Source: Brucella pseudintermedia
Lineage (GTDB): Bacteria; Pseudomonadota; Alphaproteobacteria; Rhizobiales; Rhizobiaceae
DNA: 64,000 nucleotides
Direction: 5' to 3' (one strand)
Assembly: GCF_042697365.1 (NCBI RefSeq)
Contig: NZ_CP137605.1
Made by a program: the position numbers and the translations under genes. The notes beneath the pieces were generated by a model, which had not been told where the DNA came from, ran no database searches, and saw nothing but the letters and a program-made list of their open reading frames with translations. Shown one piece after another: positions 9,222-18,234 of the stretch. Position 1 is the stretch's first letter. Each line of letters opens with the position of its first letter.

Positions 9222-10085
9222 ATGCGCATGAAACGTCATATAATTTCCGCTCTGTTTTCTGCAGCTGCGGTCTTTTCCCTTTCGCTTCCGTCACAAGCTG
9301 TCACCGTTGATGATCTCAAGGGTGCGGGCTTTGTTCGCGGAGCGACGGCCAATGAAGTGCCTTACGGTTATATGGACGAGAGCGGCGCCGCCAAGGGTAT
9401 AGGCCCGGACGTCGCCGCCGCAATCTTCAAGAAACTTGGAATTGAGGAAATCGACTGGACAGTTACTCCGTTCGGCTCGCTCATTCCCGGCCTAAAGGCC
9501 AAGCGGTTCGAGTTTGTCGCCGCCGAGCAGAATGTCCTGCCGGACCGCTGCAAACAGGTCCAGTTCACCGTTGCGAATTCGAGTTACGGTGAAGGTCTTC
9601 TGGTTCCCAAGGGCAACCCGAAAAACATTCATTCCTATGAGGACATCAAGAAAGACCCATCGCTGAAAGTCGCGATCGTTTCCGGTGCTGACCAGATCGA
9701 CTTCCTGCATGGAATGGGCATCGATGAATCCCAGATCGTCATGATCCAGGGCAATGCCGATGCACCATCGACGGTCCAGACCGGACGTGCTGACGCCTAT
9801 GCCGCAACTGAACTGACGGTCGCCAAGCTGGTCGAAAATTCACCGGAACTGGAACAGGCGCATCCGTTCACCGACCCGGTTGTCGACGGCAAGTCTGCCA
9901 GAAGTTTCGGCGCGTTCAGCTTCCGTCCGGAAGACAAGGAGTTCTATGAAGCTTTCAACAAGGCGCTCATCGAGTTCAAGAAGACTGACGACTACAAGAA
10001 AATCCTGATGACTTATGGGCTTAGTGAGGAAAGCGTAGAAGCGGCACGAACGGTGGATACAGCCAGCCTATGCAACGCAAAGTAA
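9222..10085 (+). CDS. ehuB: Ectoine/hydroxyectoine ABC transporter, periplasmic binding protein EhuB
   Basis: A 287-residue family-3 solute-binding protein with a Sec signal peptide (MRMKRHIISALFSAAAVFSL, cleavage probably after SQA). The mature protein shows the family-3 pattern (VPYGYMDESGAAKGIGPDVA, then FVAAEQNVLPDRCKQVQFT). AGAGGAG lies 8 bp before the ATG at 9222, which is preferred over a GTG at 9213. It supplies EhuC, EhuD and EhuA encoded directly downstream. The ligand assignment comes from operon context, since polar amino-acid-type binding proteins look alike. Confidence 0.87.
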   Translation: MRMKRHIISALFSAAAVFSLSLPSQAVTVDDLKGAGFVRGATANEVPYGYMDESGAAKGIGPDVAAAIFKKLGIEEIDWTVTPFGSLIPGLKAKRFEFVAAEQNVLPDRCKQVQFTVANSSYGEGLLVPKGNPKNIHSYEDIKKDPSLKVAIVSGADQIDFLHGMGIDESQIVMIQGNADAPSTVQTGRADAYAATELTVAKLVENSPELEQAHPFTDPVVDGKSARSFGAFSFRPEDKEFYEAFNKALIEFKKTDDYKKILMTYGLSEESVEAARTVDTASLCNAK

Positions 10086-10156
10086 GCTGAATTGCTGCCC
10101 GTCGAACCGTTCACGGCTCGGCGGGCATTGTCTCATCTCAACCGGGAGACGATCAT

Positions 10157-10816
10157 ATGCATTGGACGGAATATCTTCCCGCCCTTTTCAAGGGAGCGCA
10201 AATTACCGCCATTCTTGCCCTCAGTTCGATGGCTATCGGCACAGTACTGGCATTTTCCGCCGGAATTGCCCGTTTCGCAGGTGGGCCGATCCTTTCCACG
10301 ATTGCGGTGATCTATATCGAGATATTCCGCGGCACGTCGCTGCTCGTGCAGCTTTTCTGGCTCTATTACGCCTTGCCGCTGATCGGTATTTCGTTCGATC
10401 CGATTACAACCGGCATCATGGGCCTTGGACTCAATATCGGTGCCTACGGCGCAGAAGTGGTTCGCGGTGCGTTACAGGCGGTGCCGGAAGCGCAACATGA
10501 AGCCGCCCGAGCGCTCAATTTCAGCAGGGGCCATACCTTGTTTCATGTCATCCTTCCGCAAGCGGTGGTCGAAATGATGCCGGCCTTCGGCAATCTTGCC
10601 ATCCACAATCTCAAGGACACCGCCCTTGCTTCGCTCATTGCGATCAGCGACCTGACCTTCCAAGCGCAACGCCTGCGAAACCTGACATTGGACAGCGTGA
10701 CAATCTACTCACTGACCCTGCTCGGCTATTTCGCAATGGCGCTCTTGCTGGCTGCAGCCATTCGCTGGCTGGAGCGGCGTCTGAGACGCCAGACCATGGC
10801 TGGAGGTTTTGCATGA
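10157..10816 (+). CDS. ehuC: Ectoine/hydroxyectoine ABC transporter permease EhuC
   Basis: A 219-residue inner-membrane permease of the His/Glu/Gln/Arg/opine family. Several hydrophobic helices are evident (ITAILALSSMAIGTVLAFSA; ILSTIAVIYIEIFRGTSLLV). The EAA loop that contacts the ATPase is EAARALNFSRGHTLFHVILP. The stop codon overlaps the ehuD start by 4 bp (ATGA), indicating translational coupling with the second permease. Confidence 0.88.
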   Translation: MHWTEYLPALFKGAQITAILALSSMAIGTVLAFSAGIARFAGGPILSTIAVIYIEIFRGTSLLVQLFWLYYALPLIGISFDPITTGIMGLGLNIGAYGAEVVRGALQAVPEAQHEAARALNFSRGHTLFHVILPQAVVEMMPAFGNLAIHNLKDTALASLIAISDLTFQAQRLRNLTLDSVTIYSLTLLGYFAMALLLAAAIRWLERRLRRQTMAGGFA

Positions 10817-11505
10817 TCTACGGTTATGCCTGGGACACCTCGTCCACTCTCTCGTTCGCGATTTCCATTCTGCCAATTCTGGCGATTGGTCTCACCGTGA
10901 CTTTGAAAGCCGCTGCCACGGGCTTTGCAATTGCACTGGTCCTTGGCCTTGTCTTTGCGCTTTTGCGCCGCAGTCCATACAAGATTATCTCCTGGCCAAC
11001 CACAATTGTGGTTGAGTTCCTGCGTGATACGCCGCTGCTGGTACAGCTGTTTTTCCTGTATTATGTGCTACCGGTTTACGGCATCGTGCTGCCTGCCTTT
11101 CTGACTGGCGCCCTGGCTCTTGGTCTTCAATATTCAGCCTATACGTCAGAGGTTTATCGTGGCGGCATCGAAGCCATCCCGCGCGGACAATGGGAAGCAG
11201 CACGCGCGCTGAATCTCACGCCCTGGCGCACTTATCGCGATATCGTCATTCCGCAAGCCATACCCCGGATCATCCCGGCCATGGGCAATTACCTCGTCTC
11301 CATGCTGAAGGAGACGCCCGTGCTGTCGGTGGTCAGCATTGTCGACATGCTGAACCTCGCCAATCTGATTGGCGACCGCACCTTTGAATATCTGGTGCCT
11401 CTGTCGATGGTGGGCCTGATTTTCCTCGCCCTGACCTTGATCTGCTCGGCACTCATACGCCTGCTCGAACGTACACTTCCAAAAAACGGGATCGCTCTCA
11501 AATGA
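10813..11505 (+). CDS. ehuD: Ectoine/hydroxyectoine ABC transporter permease EhuD
   Basis: A 230-residue permease paralogous to EhuC and probably its heterodimer partner. It has an N-terminal span (AISILPILAIGLTVTLKAAA), the conserved FLRDTPLLVQLFFLYYVLP helix, and the EAA loop EAARALNLTPWRTYRDIVIP. It overlaps both ehuC upstream and ehuA downstream by 4 bp. Confidence 0.88.
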   Translation: MIYGYAWDTSSTLSFAISILPILAIGLTVTLKAAATGFAIALVLGLVFALLRRSPYKIISWPTTIVVEFLRDTPLLVQLFFLYYVLPVYGIVLPAFLTGALALGLQYSAYTSEVYRGGIEAIPRGQWEAARALNLTPWRTYRDIVIPQAIPRIIPAMGNYLVSMLKETPVLSVVSIVDMLNLANLIGDRTFEYLVPLSMVGLIFLALTLICSALIRLLERTLPKNGIALK

Positions 11506-12266
11506 CCCAGGAAATTATCCGCTTTCAGGACGTAACCAAGCGCTTCGGAGCGCTGACCGTACTGGATCGCTTCAATTTTTCCGTCAGAACAGGCGAAAAA
11601 GTTACCCTTATCGGCCCCTCGGGCTCGGGAAAATCGACGGTTCTTCGTATCCTCATGACGCTGGAACCGTTTCAGGAGGGCACGCTTCAGCTTGCAGACA
11701 TGTCCTATCACGAGCCGAACGGCAAAGGTCACTTTCAGGCCAGCGAAGCCCATCTGCGCAAGATCAGGTCGCATGTCGGCATGGTGTTCCAGAGCTTTAA
11801 TCTGTTTCCGCACATGTCGGTGCTGCGAAACATCATCGAAGCCCCAATTCATGTTCTGGGCATGAAGCGCGCCGAAGCGGAAGCCCGCGCACTCGACCTG
11901 CTCTCCCTCGTGGGTTTGACCGACAAGAAGGACCATTATCCTTCACAACTATCAGGTGGCCAGCAGCAACGTGTCGCCATCGCCCGCTCGCTTGCCATGC
12001 GCCCACGCGTATTGTTGTTTGACGAACCCACGTCCGCTCTTGATCCACAACTCGTGGGCGAAGTGCTGTCAGTCATTCGCGGGCTGGCACAGGAGCATGA
12101 CCTGACCATGCTCCTTGTCACGCATGAAATGCGATTTGCCCGGGAAGTATCTGATCGCGTTTGCTTTTTCGATAAGGGGCGTATCTGCGAGCAAGGCACG
12201 CCGGAACAGATATTCCAGACCCCGAGCGAGGCACGCACCAAAGAGTTCCTGCGTTCGGTGCTTTAG
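11502..12266 (+). CDS. ehuA: Ectoine/hydroxyectoine ABC transporter ATPase EhuA
   Basis: A 254-residue ABC ATPase of the polar amino-acid uptake family. Walker A is GPSGSGKST, the Q loop VGMVFQSFNLFPHMSV, the signature LSGGQQQRVAIARSLA, Walker B VLLFDEPTSALDP and the switch histidine is in LLVTHEMRFA. It is last in the rightward arm and ends 10 bp from the convergent enuR stop, leaving no room for a long terminator. In Sinorhizobium ehuA is first in its cluster, so the gene order here differs. Confidence 0.9.
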   Translation: MTQEIIRFQDVTKRFGALTVLDRFNFSVRTGEKVTLIGPSGSGKSTVLRILMTLEPFQEGTLQLADMSYHEPNGKGHFQASEAHLRKIRSHVGMVFQSFNLFPHMSVLRNIIEAPIHVLGMKRAEAEARALDLLSLVGLTDKKDHYPSQLSGGQQQRVAIARSLAMRPRVLLFDEPTSALDPQLVGEVLSVIRGLAQEHDLTMLLVTHEMRFAREVSDRVCFFDKGRICEQGTPEQIFQTPSEARTKEFLRSVL

Positions 12267-12276
12267 AAACTGGCTT

Positions 12277-13671
12277 TCAGGCGATCGATCCCACATCGTA
12301 GACAGGCGGCAATTGCGCAAAGGTCTCGCGGATGGTCTCAAGTGCCGTCTGCAAAGCCGAGCGAGAAAGCCTTCCTCCAAGGCAGATGCGAATACCGCCA
12401 CTCCCACGGTCGGCACCGGCCACAAATGGGTCCGATGGCGTGACAGCAACACCTTTGCTGGCAAGTGCGCGCACCAGTCCATCCTCAGACCAGTTGCGAG
12501 GAATTTTCAGCCAGGCGCAGAGCGATAACGGATTGCTGCCCGCCACATTCGAACCCAGAATATCGGTTACTTGCGCCTGCCGGGATCGCAGCTCGCTGCG
12601 CTGGATTTTAATCAATTCCGCCGCCGTGCCGTCCTCGATCCAGCGGCTCGCCATCTCACCCATGAGATTGACGCCGCTCCAGCTTGTCACGCGCAGAATG
12701 GATGTGACCCGGATGGAATATTGCGTCGGAACAACGAGATAGCCCGTACGCAAGCCGGTCATCACTGTCTTGGTGAAACTTGTAACGAAGAAGCCAAGAT
12801 CAGGCAGCAACTCCGGCATTGAGGGCAATTTATCTTCAAGGATGGGTTTATAAACCTCATCCTCGATAACACAGACGCCGTATCGCCGGGCGATTTCCGC
12901 AATGGCAATGCGGCGCCCTGCGCCCATCAGATGGCTGGTCGGATTGCCCAGTGTCGGGATGATCACAAGCGCACGGACGTCACCAGCCTTGCAGGCAGTT
13001 TCAAAAGCATCGGGTAGAATGCCCTGTTCATCAATCGGGAGCCCACGCAGAGTAAACCCGAGCACATTGGCAAGACCTATGATGCCATGGTCGGTCAGGC
13101 TTTCCGTGAGCACGACTTCCCCGGGCTGAACGACGGCAGCAACCGCGAGAAACAGCCCATGTGCAGCGCCATTGGTGATGATGATCCGGCCCGGATCGAC
13201 ATCCACCGACAGATCGCCCAGCCAATCGCGTGCGATAGCACGATGCCTATCCAATCCCGCTATCGGACGGCAAGGACGCATGAAACTCGCATTGTCCGAA
13301 TGGCTCATTTCTTCGAGCAGACGGCGCGAAGCATTCTCATGCGCTTCTGTATAAACCGCCCGAATAATCGAAAGGTCCGCCGTTCCGCTAGGATCCCGGT
13401 CCAGCATGAACCGGTCCGCTCGCTCCGTCACCCGGTTGCAGACATATGTTCCCCGACCAACCTCGCCACGCAGATAACCACGCCGTTCAGCCTCCTTGTA
13501 ACTGATGCTGACCGTCTGCACCGAGAGCCCAAGCTTGTGAGCCAAATCCCGATGGGTCGGCATACGCATGGCGGGTTGAAGAATGCCCTTTTCAATATCA
13601 TCGACTATTTTTTCTGTCAGAAGTCGGTGCTTGGTGACGCCCTTGCGCATTTCCAAAATAGGTTCCCACAT
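12277..13671 (-). CDS. enuR: MocR-type (GntR-aminotransferase) regulator of ectoine genes, EnuR
   Basis: A 464-residue fusion of an N-terminal GntR winged helix (LLTEKIVDDIEKGILQPAMR, then LAHKLGLSVQTVSISYKEAE) with a fold-type I aminotransferase-like domain. EnuR represses ectoine genes and is released when breakdown intermediates react with its PLP. The PLP lysine is Lys301 in TSFTKTVMTGLRTGY, close to the Lys302 known to matter in Ruegeria EnuR, which supports the ATG at 13671 over a TTG at 13701. It converges with ehuA and has its own promoter region shared with the LacI-type gene. Other MocR functions cannot be ruled out from sequence alone. Confidence 0.85.
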   Translation of the reverse strand: MWEPILEMRKGVTKHRLLTEKIVDDIEKGILQPAMRMPTHRDLAHKLGLSVQTVSISYKEAERRGYLRGEVGRGTYVCNRVTERADRFMLDRDPSGTADLSIIRAVYTEAHENASRRLLEEMSHSDNASFMRPCRPIAGLDRHRAIARDWLGDLSVDVDPGRIIITNGAAHGLFLAVAAVVQPGEVVLTESLTDHGIIGLANVLGFTLRGLPIDEQGILPDAFETACKAGDVRALVIIPTLGNPTSHLMGAGRRIAIAEIARRYGVCVIEDEVYKPILEDKLPSMPELLPDLGFFVTSFTKTVMTGLRTGYLVVPTQYSIRVTSILRVTSWSGVNLMGEMASRWIEDGTAAELIKIQRSELRSRQAQVTDILGSNVAGSNPLSLCAWLKIPRNWSEDGLVRALASKGVAVTPSDPFVAGADRGSGGIRICLGGRLSRSALQTALETIRETFAQLPPVYDVGSIA

Positions 13672-13972
13672 GCGTCTACCGACTCCATCATGACATCTCA
13701 AAAATTGTCTTGTTATACTGAATTAATACCATGACATTCCAGTTAAAACAGCGCCTCGGAAGAAGTCTTTCCAACAGACAAGGGTTCACTGTTCCGGGCC
13801 CCGGGAATATGAAGTTGTGCGCGCACGACGCGCGAAAAATTCGGTCCAGAATAATATCGGAAGTCAGCGATATTGTTTCATAGAAGATGACAAGCCCATC
13901 AAAACAAGCTATTGATAGATAAAGCGATTTCTATCGTTCGCCTATATACGTCGTTCCTCGCCGCCGGACGAA
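13672..13972. promoter_or_regulatory. Divergent intergenic region between enuR and the LacI-type gene
   Basis: No gene is seen in these 301 bp. Two inverted repeats with the same geometry (6-bp arms, 10-bp spacer) occur: AATATC/GATATT (13853-13874) and GATAGA/TCTATC (13914-13935). They are candidate operators for either flanking regulator. Neither resembles the TCTGTAACGTTACAGA palindrome found ahead of the sugar operon. Confidence 0.4.
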
Positions 13973-15013
13973 ATGCGCATGAGTGAAAAACGGAGCCCGA
14001 CGGTTTCCAAGCCGCAAAATCCAGCCAAATCGTTCCTGGAAAATGAACGTCCCACGCTGAAGACAATCGCATTCATGACTGGTCTGGGCGTAACCACGGT
14101 TTCGCGAGCCTTGAAGGATGCGCCTGAAATTGGGCCCGAAACCCGCAAACGTGTGCAATTGATCGCGAGGCAGATCGGGTATCGCCCCAATCGTGCCGGC
14201 GTGCGCCTGCGAACCGGCAAAACAAATGTCATTGCGCTGGTTCTTAATACGCAGGATGAAATTATGGGGTTCACCAGTCAGGTCATTCACGGTGTTGCGG
14301 ATGTACTTGCCGAAACGCAATACCATCTCATTCTGACGCCCTATTTTCATTCGCGGGCGCCGATTGAACCTATCCGCTATATCGTCGAGACAGGCTCAGC
14401 CGACGGAATTATATTCTCACGCACAGAACCGGATGACCAACGCGTTCATTATCTGACCGAACATGATTTTCCGTTCGCCACTCACGGCCGCACCGATACG
14501 GGCATTGAGCATCCTTATCACGACTTTGATAATTTCACTTTTGCCCTGGAGATGGTCGGTAAACTGTCGAAGCTTGGACGAAAACGGCTTGCCCTGCTGA
14601 CACCGCCGGCACACCTCACCTATTACCGCCATATGGTGGGTGGATTTTATGAGGGGCTGCGTACCTTTCAATGCAGCGGATCACCCCTTGAAGGGGTAGA
14701 TCTCGATACGCCGCTTGACGATTTGCGGCTGCACGTCGCTCAATTAATGAAAAGGACTGACCGGCCAGACGGCATCATCTGCTCGGGCAGTGCGGCTGCG
14801 TTAGCACTCGTCGCTGGTATTGAAGATGCTGGAATGAACATTGGCAATGAAGTCGATGTCGCAGCAAAACAGTCAACCGAGATTTTGCACTGGTTTCGCC
14901 CGGGGCTAATTGTAGTCGAGGAAAGCTTCAAGCTCGCCGGACAGCAACTTGGCAAAGCAATCCTTGGTCGGATCAACGGCAAAGACATCAAGTCCTTGCA
15001 AACGATCGGATAA
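13973..15013 (+). CDS. LacI-family transcriptional regulator
   Basis: A 346-residue LacI/GalR-type repressor. The DNA-binding helix-turn-helix is near residues 28-55 (TLKTIAFMTGLGVTTVSRAL, with the hinge-proximal IARQIGYRPNRAGVRLRTGK), followed by a periplasmic-binding-protein-like sugar domain (NVIALVLNTQDEIMGFTSQV). ATG codons at 13973 and 13979 are both possible and neither has a strong ribosome-binding site. It converges with the sugar importer operon, and is the natural candidate to bind the two palindromes at 21450 and 21650. That link is inference, because no such site precedes its own gene. Confidence 0.9.
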   Translation: MRMSEKRSPTVSKPQNPAKSFLENERPTLKTIAFMTGLGVTTVSRALKDAPEIGPETRKRVQLIARQIGYRPNRAGVRLRTGKTNVIALVLNTQDEIMGFTSQVIHGVADVLAETQYHLILTPYFHSRAPIEPIRYIVETGSADGIIFSRTEPDDQRVHYLTEHDFPFATHGRTDTGIEHPYHDFDNFTFALEMVGKLSKLGRKRLALLTPPAHLTYYRHMVGGFYEGLRTFQCSGSPLEGVDLDTPLDDLRLHVAQLMKRTDRPDGIICSGSAAALALVAGIEDAGMNIGNEVDVAAKQSTEILHWFRPGLIVVEESFKLAGQQLGKAILGRINGKDIKSLQTIG

Positions 15014-15084
15014 AATGGGTGGAGGCCATCCCAATCCCGCAAGATCGAGACAGCCTCCAATCGCTCGGGAGGAGCGATGCAAAG

Positions 15085-16251
15085 TCAGTTTGCCGCCCGT
15101 TTCTTCCTGCTGTCTGCCGACCGTAGCAAGGCTTCTGCGGCGGCTATATCGAGTGCCTCCGGCCGCGTGCAACGGGTTTCGATATCGACGAAACGCTTTT
15201 CTTCGCCCGATTTCAAAATAGCCAACATCACGTTGACCCCGTGCAGTGCGCGTTCCAGCGAACAACGCAGTTCGCGACCATCCAAAATGGCGGCAGCCAT
15301 ATCTGCCAGTCCCGCTGCCCGATAGTTCGCCATCATCCCTTGCGAGTGCTGTTCATTCACGATTCCAAAGGGATGCTCCCAGTTCTCAACGGTTTCGACT
15401 GGTTCGCCCGGCTTTGCCAGTTGAACTTCTCCGCCGAAAAAATTGGGGTCCGGCAGATAGAGCGATCCTTCAGTGCCGTACAGTTCCATGTTGGCGTGGC
15501 GGTGCGCCCACACATCCCAACTCGCAGAAAGCGTTATTGTTGCACCTTGTTCGAATTCCAGCAGCGCGTGAATAGTCGTTGGCGTCTCCACGGGAATGGT
15601 TTCGCCCCTGCGCGGCTCGGAACTGATCGTCCGCGTCGGTGTCGCCATGGAAGTCAAAGCTGCGACCCGCTTCACAGGCCCGATAAGATTGACGAGATTG
15701 GCTATGTAATAAGGTCCGAGATCGAGTATCGGGCCACCGCCATGCTTGAAGAAAAAGTCCGGGTTCGGGTGCCAATGCTCCATCCCGTGGCTCATGACAT
15801 GGCATGTGCCTGAAGTGATGCGACCGACATTACCGCTATCGATTTCGCGCCGCGCCAGTTGGTGCGCGCCGCCGAGAAAGGTATCTGGGGCGCACCCGAC
15901 TTTGAGGCCGCGGCCATCGGCAAGTGCTTTCAGTTCCAGCCCCTGTTCCATTGAAAGAACCAGCGGCTTTTCCGAATAGGCATGTTTGCCAGCGGCCAGT
16001 ATCTTCTTGGTTACGGCATAGTGGGCATCCGGAATGGTGAGGTTGACGACGATTTCGATATCGTCGTTCTGGAGCAGTTCCTCGATAGTCTGGGCCTTCA
16101 CGCCGAACTCTTCTGCACGCGCATTGGCCGCCGCCAAATTGATATCGGCGCATGCCCTTATTTCGATGTTTCGAAACATGGGAGACAACCGCAAATATGC
16201 AGCCGATATATTGCCGCAACCGATAATCCCGACACCAAGTGTCCTGGTCAT
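15085..16251 (-). CDS. Gfo/Idh/MocA-family oxidoreductase
   Basis: A 388-residue NAD(P)-dependent sugar or cyclitol dehydrogenase-like protein. The N-terminal Rossmann fold has GVGIIGCGNISAAYL; the family EKP motif is in GKHAYSEKPLVLSM; the C-terminal alpha/beta domain includes GGPILDLGPYYIANLVNLIG. The ATG at 16251 is chosen because GGAGAG lies 5 bp ahead; a TTG at 16263 is the alternative. It is last in the importer operon, 13 bp after the isomerase-like gene. The pair probably oxidises and isomerises the imported sugar; the substrate is unknown. Confidence 0.87.
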   Translation of the reverse strand: MTRTLGVGIIGCGNISAAYLRLSPMFRNIEIRACADINLAAANARAEEFGVKAQTIEELLQNDDIEIVVNLTIPDAHYAVTKKILAAGKHAYSEKPLVLSMEQGLELKALADGRGLKVGCAPDTFLGGAHQLARREIDSGNVGRITSGTCHVMSHGMEHWHPNPDFFFKHGGGPILDLGPYYIANLVNLIGPVKRVAALTSMATPTRTISSEPRRGETIPVETPTTIHALLEFEQGATITLSASWDVWAHRHANMELYGTEGSLYLPDPNFFGGEVQLAKPGEPVETVENWEHPFGIVNEQHSQGMMANYRAAGLADMAAAILDGRELRCSLERALHGVNVMLAILKSGEEKRFVDIETRCTRPEALDIAAAEALLRSADSRKKRAAN

Positions 16252-16264
16252 TTCGCTCTCCAAC

Positions 16265-17011
16265 TCAGAAATTTCTTACGGATTCGATGGAACGGCTCGC
16301 AAACCGGCTATCGTCCGATGGGTTATCGTGTTCCATGATGAAATAACGGGCAGGTGTCTTGCGCAAAGCGGCAAACAAGGCAGCCCAGTTGACGGTTCCG
16401 TGACCAACATCTTCCCAACCGTCTTCGTCAGCTTTTTCGCCATTCACGGCTATGTCCTTCACATGAACTGCCAGTATCCGATCTCCATAACGCTCGATCC
16501 ATTCAAGCGGGTCGGCACCACCTTTAATGATCCAGGCAATATCAGCCTCCCAGGCCAGATCAGGCGAAGCGTTTAGAATGTGTTCCTGAGGTACGGAGCC
16601 GTCCGCCAAGGGCCGAAACTCGAAATCGTGGTTATGCCAGCCAAACGCATAACCTTCCTTGCGATAAGGCTCGCCAGCCGCAGCCAGGCGGTGCCCGAAC
16701 TCCTGCCAGCCAGTCACGCTATCAGGGCGGCGATCTGCATCGAGATAAGGACAAAAGATCGCCCTCATATCGGCAATCTTGGCAATCTCCAACACGCGGC
16801 CCACTTCGCTTTCCAGCATATCCAGACCAAAATGGCCGGTAGGCATGGAAAGTCCAAATGTGTCGAGTTCCTTCTTTAATCGAACGGGATCGCCATAAAT
16901 CCCTCCATATCCCTCCACGCGGCGGTAGCCGAGATCACGCAACATTGTAAGTGTTCGCTCCAACGGCTGGAAATTGCGGGAGCTGTAAAGCTGATAGGAA
17001 TATCCGTTCAT
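16265..17011 (-). CDS. Sugar phosphate isomerase/epimerase (xylose isomerase-like TIM barrel)
   Basis: A 248-residue AP-endonuclease-2/IolE-like TIM barrel protein. Metal-binding and active-site regions are seen in YAFGWHNHDFEFRPL, LAWEADIAWIIKGGADP, ILAVHVKDIA and the terminal YFIMEHDNPSDD. The ATG at 17011 follows AAGGA with good spacing; upstream in-frame ATGs would add residues with no family resemblance. It sits between the importer ATPase gene (148 bp away) and the Gfo/Idh gene. Such isomerase-dehydrogenase pairs are common in inositol-like or keto-sugar catabolism. Confidence 0.87.
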   Translation of the reverse strand: MNGYSYQLYSSRNFQPLERTLTMLRDLGYRRVEGYGGIYGDPVRLKKELDTFGLSMPTGHFGLDMLESEVGRVLEIAKIADMRAIFCPYLDADRRPDSVTGWQEFGHRLAAAGEPYRKEGYAFGWHNHDFEFRPLADGSVPQEHILNASPDLAWEADIAWIIKGGADPLEWIERYGDRILAVHVKDIAVNGEKADEDGWEDVGHGTVNWAALFAALRKTPARYFIMEHDNPSDDSRFASRSIESVRNF

Positions 17012-17159
17012 GTTCGTATCCTTCGAACTCGTTCCAAAATTGTGTTGGTTTTTTCGGCAAAAGCCATCCATGCGGATCAAAGCCGTCTTCAATCCGTCAA
17101 CTCACATCCGATGCGACCTTATGCCGGCGGCTCTAAGGGGAGCGTTGTTCTCTGTTCAT

Positions 17160-18230
17160 CTAAAGCCTCTCCTCCGTCTGGGCATCGAAGAGCGACAGGG
17201 CGTCGGGCTTGAAGCCGATCCTGACCCTTTCGCCTGCCCGATAGCGCTTTCCGGCTTCCACCCGCGCGGACAAGGCATGCCCGTTCAGGCGAAGCCAAAC
17301 CAAACTGTCGGCCCCCATCGGCTCATCCAGATCAACGGTCGCTTCAAAGCCGTCCTCCGTGTTAAGCCTGACATGTTCCGGGCGAACACCGAGCGTTGCC
17401 TTATGTCCGGGCTTTGGCGTCCCGTCATACCCGTCCAGCCCTACAGCCGTCTGCCCGATGCGGAATACCGGCTTCCCCTCAGTGACACCAATCTCCCCGG
17501 AGAAGAAATTCATTGATGGCGAACCAAGAAAGCCCGCGACAAACCGGTTCTTCGGGCGGTTGTAGATTGTCAGCGGGTCAGCCAGTTGCTGCACCGCGCC
17601 ACCTTTCATCACGGCAATGCGGTCCGCCAATGTCAGGGCTTCGATCTGGTCGTGGGTAACGTAGATCATTGTGTTACCGAGCTTTTGATGAAGACGTTTG
17701 ATCTCGACCCGCAATTCAGAGCGCAATTTTGCATCGAGATTGGAAAGCGGCTCATCGAACAGGAACACATCCACATCACGCACCAGTGCGCGACCGATCG
17801 CAACACGCTGACGCTGACCGCCAGACAATGCCGAGGGCTTGCGTTGCAGCAAAGATTCAATCTGGAGAATTTCGGCAGCACGCTTGATACGTTTGTCGAT
17901 CTCGCCTTTGGGCAGGCCAGCCACGCGCAATCCGAATGAAAGGTTCTTTTCGACGGTCATTTGCGGATAAAGTGCGTAGGACTGAAACACCATGCCGATG
18001 CCGCGATCCTTCGGCTCATCCCAGGTAACATTGCGCCCCTTGATGAAAATGCTTCCCTCGGAAATATCGAGAAGACCCGCCACGCAATTAAGCAGCGTGG
18101 ATTTTCCGCAGCCTGAGGGCCCGAGAAGCACGAGGAACTCGCCCTCCCCGATTTCCAGATTGAGATTTTGCAGCACATTTACCGAGCCGAAGGCGAGCGA
18201 CAGGTCCTGAATGGAAACGCTTGAACTCAT
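17160..18230 (-). CDS. Sugar ABC transporter ATPase (UgpC/MsmK type)
   Basis: A 356-residue CUT1-family importer ATPase. Walker A is GPSGCGKSTLLNCVAGL, signature LSGGQRQRVAIGRALV, Walker B DVFLFDEPLSNLDAKLR and the H loop MIYVTHDQIEALTLADR; the C-terminal third is the TOBE/regulatory region (LGVRPEHVRLNTEDGFEATV). It follows the second permease gene by 4 bp and should energise that importer, though such ATPases may be shared between several sugar systems. Confidence 0.92.
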   Translation of the reverse strand: MSSSVSIQDLSLAFGSVNVLQNLNLEIGEGEFLVLLGPSGCGKSTLLNCVAGLLDISEGSIFIKGRNVTWDEPKDRGIGMVFQSYALYPQMTVEKNLSFGLRVAGLPKGEIDKRIKRAAEILQIESLLQRKPSALSGGQRQRVAIGRALVRDVDVFLFDEPLSNLDAKLRSELRVEIKRLHQKLGNTMIYVTHDQIEALTLADRIAVMKGGAVQQLADPLTIYNRPKNRFVAGFLGSPSMNFFSGEIGVTEGKPVFRIGQTAVGLDGYDGTPKPGHKATLGVRPEHVRLNTEDGFEATVDLDEPMGADSLVWLRLNGHALSARVEAGKRYRAGERVRIGFKPDALSLFDAQTEERL

Positions 18231-18234
18231 GACC

